Part shown: positions 33,335 to 38,859 of the stretch, piece by piece | Position numbering within the stretch: position 1 is the stretch's first letter | Layout of the letters: the number at the start of each line of letters is the position of its first letter | NCBI GenBank assembly: GCA_029883265.1 | Contig: JAOUJM010000020.1 | Span: 1 to 38,859 of the forward strand | Length of the DNA stretch: 38,859 nucleotides | Source of the DNA: Gammaproteobacteria bacterium | Lineage (GTDB): Bacteria > Pseudomonadota > Gammaproteobacteria > S012-40 | Direction of reading: 5' to 3' | Made by a program: the position numbers and the translations under genes | The notes under the pieces: generated by a model | What the model was told of the DNA's origin: nothing | The model's database searches: none | Seen by the model: the letters and a program-made list of their open reading frames with translations, nothing else

Positions 33335-34915
33335 GTGAAAAAAAATCTCCCGGTTACTGATGTCGAGCGGCGTTTTTCTTACGAACAAACTATTGCTTCC
33401 GCTACCGATTTAAAGGGCATTACGACATATGTTAATCAGGATTTTGTTGCTATTTGTGGTTTCACAGAAGAAGAACTCATTGGCAAAAATCACAATGTTG
33501 TTCGTCACCCGGATATGCCGCCGGCGGCGTTTCAGGATTTATGGGATACGATTAAACTTGGCAAGCCTTGGATGGGGATTGTTAAAAATCGCTGTAAAAA
33601 CGGTGATTATTATTGGGTGGATGCCTTTGTTACACCTGTATTTGAAGGGCAAAATATTATTGGTTATGAATCTACACGGGTTCAACCAAAACAAGAATTA
33701 CGCGAACGTGCCGAGCAGGTTTATCAAACCATTAATGCCAATAAAAAACTCAAACTCAAAACACGGTTAGGTGGCTGGCGCAGGTCTATATTATTTAGCA
33801 CACTGGTTTGGTTAGGCTTGGTGTCTGCCGCATCAATGGTCGTCGCCTGGTTGAGTGCGATTCAGGCCATTAGTTTATTTGTATTGAGTGCCGTACCTCT
33901 GTGTGCTTGGTTGTTTCATCAAACTAAAATAATAGTGCGTCTAAAACACAGCGCAAACAACATTGTTGAAAACAAAATCATGCAGTACATCTACACCGGT
34001 CGTTTAGATGAGTTTGGCGAAATTCAGTTAGCCACGATGATGATCGATTCGGAAGTTAGAATATTAGTGCGTCGTTTACGCCAAGCAAGTGAATATTTAC
34101 ATGAAAGAAGTCAGCAAGTACAAGCGGCCATGAAATTTTCTACAGACGCTATGAATAATCAAAAATCGGAAACTGAACAAGTTGCCAGTGCAACTGAAGA
34201 AATGTCATATTCCATCAAAGAAATTGCAATGACGGTTGATCAAGTGGCGGCTTCAGCAAATGTCGCCAAAGAATTAAGTCAGGAATCAGCACTTAGCATC
34301 AGTGAAACCATGGGGATAATGGATACTTTGTCCTCTGTGGTTAAAGGTGCAAACGATCAAATCATTCATTTATCTGCCAATAGTGAAGATATTGAAAAAG
34401 TGGTGGAAGTCATTCGAGGAATTGCGGAACAAACCAATCTTTTAGCATTGAATGCGGCAATCGAAGCCGCTCGCGCAGGGGAACAAGGTCGTGGCTTTGC
34501 TGTGGTGGCTGATGAAGTGCGCACCTTAGCCAGCCGAACCCAAGAGTCGACACATGAAATCCATACCATGTTTGAAAATCTGCGACGTGATGTCCTTGAA
34601 GCGGTCAACAAAATGGAGTCGGCGGACAAAGGGGTAATCGAGGGTGTTGAGCGAGTGGAATCATCGGCAGAACGATTGGCAGGTATTTCCTCAAGCGTTA
34701 ATAAAATTCAGGAAATGATGATGTCTGTTGCTGCGGCTGCCGAACAACAAGCGAACGTGGCTGAACACATTAGTGAAAATATTGGGAATATTAGAGATGT
34801 TGCTTATTCCACCTCTGAGGCAGTGGAGAAAACCAGCAACACCAGTCAAGACTTGATGGATCAACTCAAGCGTCTGAAAACGATGGCGGATCCGTTTGAT
34901 CGACACCAGCAATAG
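33335..34915 (+). CDS. aer: Aer-type PAS-containing chemoreceptor (aerotaxis)
   Basis: A 526-residue receptor with the E. coli Aer layout. The N-terminal PAS domain carries Asn34, Arg57-His58-x-Asp60 (VVRHPDMP) and Trp70, at the same residue numbers as the FAD-binding and signalling positions of E. coli Aer, plus [15 protein letters not shown]. Two adjacent membrane helices (about 152-196) have no real periplasmic domain between them, then come HAMP-like and long coiled-coil cytoplasmic regions with the receptor tip ([32 protein letters not shown], in pieces). It should sense redox state or oxygen through FAD and signal to the CheA/CheW above. No NWETF-like C-terminal methyltransferase tether is present. 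The start is GTG, with AGAAGAG about 12 bases upstream. Confidence 0.9.
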   Translation: MKKNLPVTDVERRFSYEQTIASATDLKGITTYVNQDFVAICGFTEEELIGKNHNVVRHPDMPPAAFQDLWDTIKLGKPWMGIVKNRCKNGDYYWVDAFVTPVFEGQNIIGYESTRVQPKQELRERAEQVYQTINANKKLKLKTRLGGWRRSILFSTLVWLGLVSAASMVVAWLSAIQAISLFVLSAVPLCAWLFHQTKIIVRLKHSANNIVENKIMQYIYTGRLDEFGEIQLATMMIDSEVRILVRRLRQASEYLHERSQQVQAAMKFSTDAMNNQKSETEQVASATEEMSYSIKEIAMTVDQVAASANVAKELSQESALSISETMGIMDTLSSVVKGANDQIIHLSANSEDIEKVVEVIRGIAEQTNLLALNAAIEAARAGEQGRGFAVVADEVRTLASRTQESTHEIHTMFENLRRDVLEAVNKMESADKGVIEGVERVESSAERLAGISSSVNKIQEMMMSVAAAAEQQANVAEHISENIGNIRDVAYSTSEAVEKTSNTSQDLMDQLKRLKTMADPFDRHQQ

Positions 34916-34926
34916 CCCTGGCAGAT

Positions 34927-35535
34927 TTAGCGAATCAACACGAGTCCAGTCTTATTACGTGGGCGTGCAGGTGCAAGCACTGGGTTACAAGGCATACCGA
35001 ATGCACGATAAGCGTCTTCACTATAACAACTCAAACCACGACCCCGAGGCAAACGTTCATAATCAAATTGTTGCAAGGCTGCGCGTACCGGTTTTTTCTT
35101 AAACGGGATATGGATAACATTGGCGCTATTATCCCGAATACGCGTCATTAAAGCATAAGGCCAGTAGTCGGATAATTCATAAGGATTGCGAATCGGTTCA
35201 TCGGTCATGGTATAGGCCGCGATAATTGGAATTTTCATTTTGTCCACGGCTTGGCGGATTTCCATGGGTAGCCATTCTTCATCTTCGCAGGTGGTAATGC
35301 CAATCACTAACAAAAGTTGGCTGGCCATATACATGCGACTAACCAAATCGGTTCGTACTATAGCCCGTTGGTTAATGTCTTTTTTGGCGAGTTCTTTTTC
35401 GTAACGGCTGACATAGGTCAATTCCTCCGCACGTCGAATACGCCATGCTGTAATGAGACGATGGTACTTGGCATCCATCTCAACCGGCTCGGTGCTACAG
35501 TTCGCATAAAACGAAACATAGGTTTTGGTACGCAC
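34927..35535 (-). CDS. Solitary TIR-like domain protein (ThsB/DUF1863-like)
   Basis: A 202-residue protein whose N-terminal 115 residues resemble TIR-like domains of the ThsB/DUF1863 kind: strand KTYVSFY at the N-terminus, a helical insertion, MASQLLLVIGITTCEDEEWLPMEIRQAV (69-96) with Trp88 and Glu92 in the W-x-x-x-E arrangement of that family, then strand IPIIAAYT. The C-terminal 80 residues are basic and unassigned. In Thoeris defence ThsB senses phage and makes a cyclic ADP-ribose signal for ThsA; no ThsA or other effector is visible here, so the role is open. The start is GTG with a very strong GGAGAGGAG six bases upstream. It converges on the Aer-type gene with an 11-base gap. The call is by motif pattern only. 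Confidence 0.62.
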   Translation of the reverse strand: MRTKTYVSFYANCSTEPVEMDAKYHRLITAWRIRRAEELTYVSRYEKELAKKDINQRAIVRTDLVSRMYMASQLLLVIGITTCEDEEWLPMEIRQAVDKMKIPIIAAYTMTDEPIRNPYELSDYWPYALMTRIRDNSANVIHIPFKKKPVRAALQQFDYERLPRGRGLSCYSEDAYRAFGMPCNPVLAPARPRNKTGLVLIR

Positions 35536-35566
35536 GATTGACTCCTCTCCCTAATACTTTATTTTT

Positions 35567-35584
35567 CTCGTAAGGCATTACGAG
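35567..35584. promoter_or_regulatory. Palindrome upstream of the TIR-like gene, possible operator
   Basis: CTCGTAA and TTACGAG form a perfect 7-base inverted repeat around GGCA, flanked by ATTTTT on both sides. It ends 31 bases upstream of the GTG start of the TIR-like gene, a position typical for a repressor operator or a leader hairpin. Immediately beyond it (35590-35607), TGTCC and GGACA form a second inverted repeat with an 8-base spacer. As no plus-strand gene ends nearby, a terminator role is less likely. Confidence 0.45.
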
Positions 35585-36299
35585 ATTTTTGTCCATTCAA
35601 AAGGACAGTTTTCGAATAATCATACTCCAATGCTTATTGGAATCAAGGAATTTCGTCGTTTTAACCCTACAGCAAGCTTTCGCAAGTATGAAAAATGATC
35701 AAATTTAAATGTTCTCGCGATTTGCACCAACGCTGGATTTGGGTGCAGCATAGGATGCCTAGCCGCCACAAGAATAGTAAAAGTTGTGGATTTTGTGTCA
35801 GTAGTTGTATGTATCACTGCTGCATTATTTAATGCAACAAGGAGTGACTTGTGAAAATACCCATGATAAATATTGGTGAATAGTTCATGAATCAATGAGA
35901 CTAAACAGCGAATGTGATTATTAAATGACGGCTTGCTTGTTCCACTTATTAATGGTTCGCCGTTTTGCTGATGATAGGCTTGCAAATAATGTTGCTATTA
36001 AATCGTTAGGTATATGATATTGAAGGCCTGGTTTTCATTGTTAAGCTAAACAATTCTTTCGATACAATCGTTTTCATTTGACCATATTAACTACGCTATG
36101 AAAATACTTGACCAATTTCCTTATGGAGCCTATTCTAAATTTTACCTAACTAGGTTTTGCATCTAAAAAATTATTGTTGTTATAAGCAAAACATCAACTC
36201 GTTGGGTGAGTGTGGGGGATGAGAGGGTTTCACGCAAGTTGCATAGTGCTTGGTTTTCTTGTACTTGAATTTCCATTCATCTCATTTTTGTTAAACAAA

Positions 36300-36348
36300 T
36301 CCGGTTAGTCCGGAGCCATCGTGCTGTGAAAAATATTTTTTCAACAGC
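36300..36348 (+). repeat. Two inverted repeats in the leader of the large lipoprotein gene
   Basis: TCCGG and CCGGA are separated by five bases (36300-36314). Ten bases further, GCTGTGAAAAA pairs with TTTTTC-A-ACAGC across a TAT loop (36323-36348), giving an 11-base stem with a one-base bulge. Both lie within 100 bases of the lipoprotein ATG. They may be a leader structure or protein site. I compared the first one with the cyclic di-GMP-I riboswitch consensus and did not find the conserved core. Confidence 0.4.
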
Positions 36349-36394
36349 GGCGTTATATTGCTTTCAAAAAGCAAATCGTTGTGAGGGATGTAGA

Positions 36395-38356
36395 ATGGTA
36401 AGAGGAAAAAAATTTTTACAACAAATTGGAATTATTTTTGTTGTTTCATTGTTTGCGGCCTGCGCTGGGCAAGAGTCCACAGAGACCGGTTTTGGCATTA
36501 GCAGTATATCACCCGCAGAAGACGCCGAAGATGTGTCAGTAGGTAGCAGTATACGCGTAGGCTTTAGTGGTGCAATCGATCAGACCAGCTTAAATGCTTA
36601 CACTTTGCGTGTCGAAGAGGTGGTCAGTCAAAGTTTAGTGGAAGGGAAAGTGACCTGGGATGGATCGAGCAATACTGCGATTTTTAAACCCTATATGCCG
36701 CTACCTTATTGGACCGATTTTCGAGTGATTGTTAGTGACAAAATTCGTTCATCGTCAGGTGTACATGTGGGGCAAGCTCGTGAGTGGTGGTTTACCACGG
36801 TCACGAATGATCACCAATTTTCAACACGACCCGCCGCTAATGCGACAGGGGTTAGTCCTGATTCAATCATTCGTGTGCAGTTTGCTCATGGTACGGATAT
36901 GAACACCGTGACAGATAGCAATTTTAATGTCTATGCTAGCACCAATCCAGGCAATAGCATCAGTGGAACTTTGGAAGCAGATACAGAAGATGATACTTAT
37001 GTCGCTATTTTTTATCCTGACTTCTCTTTAGCGACTAACACAGGTTATACGATTGAGTTTGGTGATGGAATCATGCAAAACGGCTCGTCTGCATTTCCCA
37101 CCGGGAGTGCCAATAAAACCATAAGCTTTACCACAGGTTTCAGTTCGACTAACTCCGTGGTGATGGGAACCATTCAAGACGATTATTCCTATAACATCGA
37201 AACCCTAAGCAATGGTTATTTAGTCATAGCTGGGGAGACTTGGGGTTATTTTACCGATAATGCTAGCGGTGAAGGCGATGGTTTAATTGCAATTTATGAT
37301 CAAAGTGGTGAAGAAATTGTAGTGCATCAATTTGGTGGTATGACACCTGAAGCAATTTATGACATGACGGTGATTGGGAATAATATTTATGTCACTGGTT
37401 ATGTTGACACTTATGATTTCAATGACGAACTTGCAGAACGTCAAACCTTTATTAAACAATTTACCTTTAACCAAAATAGCGAAACCATATTTGAAAGTTG
37501 GTCACAAACGATTGCAAGTAATGACAGCTTTGTCGAGGGCGTCGCAATGACAAATGATGGAAACAATGTCTATGTGGTGGGCTTAACTCATGGTGGAATA
37601 GGCAGCAACTCTGCGGTTGGCGGAAATGATATTATGGTGGCCTCTTATACGTCGACGGGTGGTCAAAATTGGGTTAAAGTTTTTGGCACGGCTTCAGATG
37701 ACTTTCCTGCCGGTATCACGGTGAGCAATGGAACGGTTTATGTTGCGGGTGACACCTTAGGCGACTTTGCATTTCCAGCATCGACGCATGTGGGCCTGGC
37801 GCCGTTTCTAATTTCAGTGAGTAGTGATGGTTTCACCAGCAATGCACGCAACCTAACAACCGGTGCAATAAGCGCAAATACGGAACGTACAGTGGTTGGA
37901 ATCGAATCCATGGGCAATGATTTATATGTGGCCGGCACTTATCGTACGGGCAGCATGGTCGAAGTGTTTTTGAGTAAGTATTCCACTGATGGCACCGAGA
38001 GCAATACCTATACCCAGTCGAGCACCATCAGCGGTGGTGATTTGCGTGCGACGAGTTTAAATGTGGAAAACAATACACTTTACCTAGGAGCAACCTTGTT
38101 TCATGTACCGGGTGGCGGCCAAAATGGTGGCCATGGGGGAATGGAAATGTCATTCCATGGTATGTCGCAAATCTATGCTTTTAATGGTTTCAGTTTCAAT
38201 CAGGTAGGAAGCGATATTATGGCCGGTATGCATGCCAGTGTTCGTGATGTGGTGCATACAGGATCGTCGCTCTACATCACCGGTTTTGTTCATGGTGGAG
38301 TGGATAATTTAATGTCCCATGGTATGGGTGATGTGTTTATCAAACAAGTGCAATAA
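36395..38356 (+). CDS. Large lipoprotein with Ig-like domains and propeller-like repeats
   Basis: A 653-residue predicted lipoprotein. The lipobox is LFAAC with Cys23. Two bacterial Ig-like (SbsA/Big_5-like) domains follow, each opening with a similar line (SISPAEDAEDVSVGSSIRVGFS and RPAANATGVSPDSIIRVQF). From about residue 245 there are recurring four-strand units with a signature like NGYLVIAGET, NNIYVTGYVDT, NNVYVVGLTHGG, GTVYVAGDTLGD, NDLYVAGTYR, NTLYLGATLF, SSLYITGFVHGG, which look like blades of a beta-propeller of the SBBP type. The last 70 residues are rich in His, Met and Gly. I choose ATG 36395 because it starts the signal peptide and has GAGGGA seven bases ahead; the frame stays open to a GTG at 36326 inside a hairpin. 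Probably surface-exposed; ligand unknown. Confidence 0.78.
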   Translation: MVRGKKFLQQIGIIFVVSLFAACAGQESTETGFGISSISPAEDAEDVSVGSSIRVGFSGAIDQTSLNAYTLRVEEVVSQSLVEGKVTWDGSSNTAIFKPYMPLPYWTDFRVIVSDKIRSSSGVHVGQAREWWFTTVTNDHQFSTRPAANATGVSPDSIIRVQFAHGTDMNTVTDSNFNVYASTNPGNSISGTLEADTEDDTYVAIFYPDFSLATNTGYTIEFGDGIMQNGSSAFPTGSANKTISFTTGFSSTNSVVMGTIQDDYSYNIETLSNGYLVIAGETWGYFTDNASGEGDGLIAIYDQSGEEIVVHQFGGMTPEAIYDMTVIGNNIYVTGYVDTYDFNDELAERQTFIKQFTFNQNSETIFESWSQTIASNDSFVEGVAMTNDGNNVYVVGLTHGGIGSNSAVGGNDIMVASYTSTGGQNWVKVFGTASDDFPAGITVSNGTVYVAGDTLGDFAFPASTHVGLAPFLISVSSDGFTSNARNLTTGAISANTERTVVGIESMGNDLYVAGTYRTGSMVEVFLSKYSTDGTESNTYTQSSTISGGDLRATSLNVENNTLYLGATLFHVPGGGQNGGHGGMEMSFHGMSQIYAFNGFSFNQVGSDIMAGMHASVRDVVHTGSSLYITGFVHGGVDNLMSHGMGDVFIKQVQ

Positions 38357-38735
38357 GCAAAGTCAGGTGTTTCTGATTTTACGGAGGCTATCATCATGAT
38401 GAGTGTATTCATCAGGATTAGATAATGTGTTCCTCTCAACCTATGCCTCTCCCGTGTTGGGAGAGGCTTTTTTATTTTCCAGCACGAGCTATGCAAGAAC
38501 AAAAAGCGCGGTGTGTTTATTTACATGAGTTTGATGTTCTTAATCCAGTCTTCACCCAAAACGTATATGCTAGGCGACTCATGCGCAGATTTTCATATGA
38601 TTATTGTGCCATAACATATGTTGTGTTTAATGAATTAGGACGTATATGCAGTCAGGCAGTCAAACCTTAGCCACTCGAAACAATTTTTTGATTTTAAGCC
38701 TTTTTTTCTCATTTACTGCTAAGCGATAACGAGCC
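38357..38735. other. Intergenic region with one terminator
   Basis: About 380 bases between the lipoprotein gene and the truncated last gene. It contains the terminator reported separately and otherwise no credible gene: the 81-codon plus-strand frame from 38425 runs straight through the terminator hairpin and has no Shine-Dalgarno sequence. The promoter of the last gene should lie in the AT-rich part after 38480, but I cannot point to it. Confidence 0.6.
38445..38478 (+). terminator. Rho-independent terminator after the lipoprotein gene
   Basis: GCCTCTCCC and GGGAGAGGC form a perfect 9-base GC-rich stem with the loop GTGTT, followed by TTTTTTATTTT. It lies about 90 bases after the lipoprotein stop codon, on the same strand. 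Confidence 0.93.
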
Positions 38736-38859
38736 ATGGCGACAAATCAAATTAAAGTGTCACGCTTTTTTATATGGGTATTGCGCAATTCTCTACGCTT
38801 GTTTGTTCCTTTAATGACCGCTGCAGTGGTCGTAACCCTATGTGAACTCAGTATTCCTT
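38736..38859 (+). CDS. N-terminus of a membrane protein, cut by the window end
   Basis: An open frame of 41 codons from ATG to the last base, with no stop. It begins MATNQIKVSRFFIWVLRNSLRLF and runs into a hydrophobic helix (VPLMTAAVVVTLCELSIP), preceded by basic residues, as in an inner-membrane protein with a cytoplasmic N-terminus. AACGAG stands a few bases before the ATG. Too little is seen to assign a family. Confidence 0.55.
   Translation, partial: MATNQIKVSRFFIWVLRNSLRLFVPLMTAAVVVTLCELSIP

Larger units (their letters stand above)
35536..36394. other. Long intergenic region with palindromes
   Basis: About 860 bases between the TIR-like gene and the large lipoprotein gene. It holds two palindromes near the TIR-like gene and two inverted repeats just before the lipoprotein start, reported separately. 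A 121-codon minus-strand frame (35620-35985) starts at TTG without a Shine-Dalgarno sequence and resembles nothing I know; I leave it uncalled, though a decayed gene remnant is possible. No tRNA or riboswitch consensus was recognised. Confidence 0.5.

Noticed and set aside
35620-35985. 121-codon minus-strand frame in the long intergenic region
   Set aside because: TTG start, no Shine-Dalgarno sequence, no recognisable domain or signal; cannot be supported beyond a possible remnant.
36180-36325. Cyclic di-GMP riboswitch before the lipoprotein gene, suggested by CACGCAAG and CCGG stretches
   Set aside because: The conserved GEMM core and tetraloop arrangement could not be found; similarity is limited to short fragments.
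38425-38670. 81-codon plus-strand frame after the lipoprotein gene
   Set aside because: It contains the GC-rich terminator and its T tract; no ribosome site.

Overview
The window looks like a chromosomal segment of a polarly flagellated gammaproteobacterium with a moderately AT-rich genome. The order fliL-fliM-fliN-fliO-fliP-fliQ-fliR-flhB-flhA-flhF-flhG-fliA-cheY-cheZ-cheA-cheB-motC-motD-parC-parP-cheW-(DUF2802) is the layout known from Pseudomonas, Shewanella and Vibrio. FlhF/FlhG and ParC/ParP are markers of polar flagella and polar chemosensory arrays. I cannot name the genus.

Left part (1-13.1 kb, accessory). The C-terminal third of RapA is followed by a single-domain response regulator and a membrane hybrid histidine kinase with HisKA, ATPase, receiver and Hpt modules. 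On the minus strand lies a tight two-gene operon: a ThiF/E1-like plus nitroreductase fusion (the family of mycobacterial Rv1355c/MoeY) and an acyltransferase-like protein resembling N-acyl amino acid synthases. A sigma-28-like element lies upstream of it. Next come a lamin-tail-domain lipoprotein translationally coupled to a helix-hairpin-helix/outer-membrane-barrel protein, a convergent unknown envelope protein, and a receiver/HD-GYP protein (probable c-di-GMP phosphodiesterase).

Core (13.2-32.4 kb). A clear sigma-54 (-24/-12) element precedes fliL. From there about 19 kb of plus-strand, mostly overlapping or closely spaced genes encode the switch (FliM, FliN), export gate (FliO/P/Q/R, FlhB, FlhA), polar placement and number control (FlhF, FlhG), sigma-28 (FliA), the chemotaxis pathway (CheY, CheZ, CheA, CheB, CheW), stator (MotC, MotD) and the polar array partition pair (ParC, ParP). 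CheA has no recognisable P2 domain; its long linker carries four copies of an acidic motif that may be the docking region for the polar partners.

Right part (32.4-38.9 kb). Two small minus-strand genes of unknown function follow, one of them only 56 codons with its own terminator. Then come an Aer-type aerotaxis receptor, a convergent solitary TIR-like protein with a palindrome upstream, an 860-base gap, a large lipoprotein (Ig-like domains plus propeller-like repeats with a Met/His-rich end) with a strong terminator, and the first 41 codons of a membrane protein cut by the window edge.

The most promising undescribed elements are the E1-nitroreductase/acyltransferase operon with its possible flagellar-sigma control, the lamin-tail/HhH-barrel surface pair, and the lone TIR-like gene.
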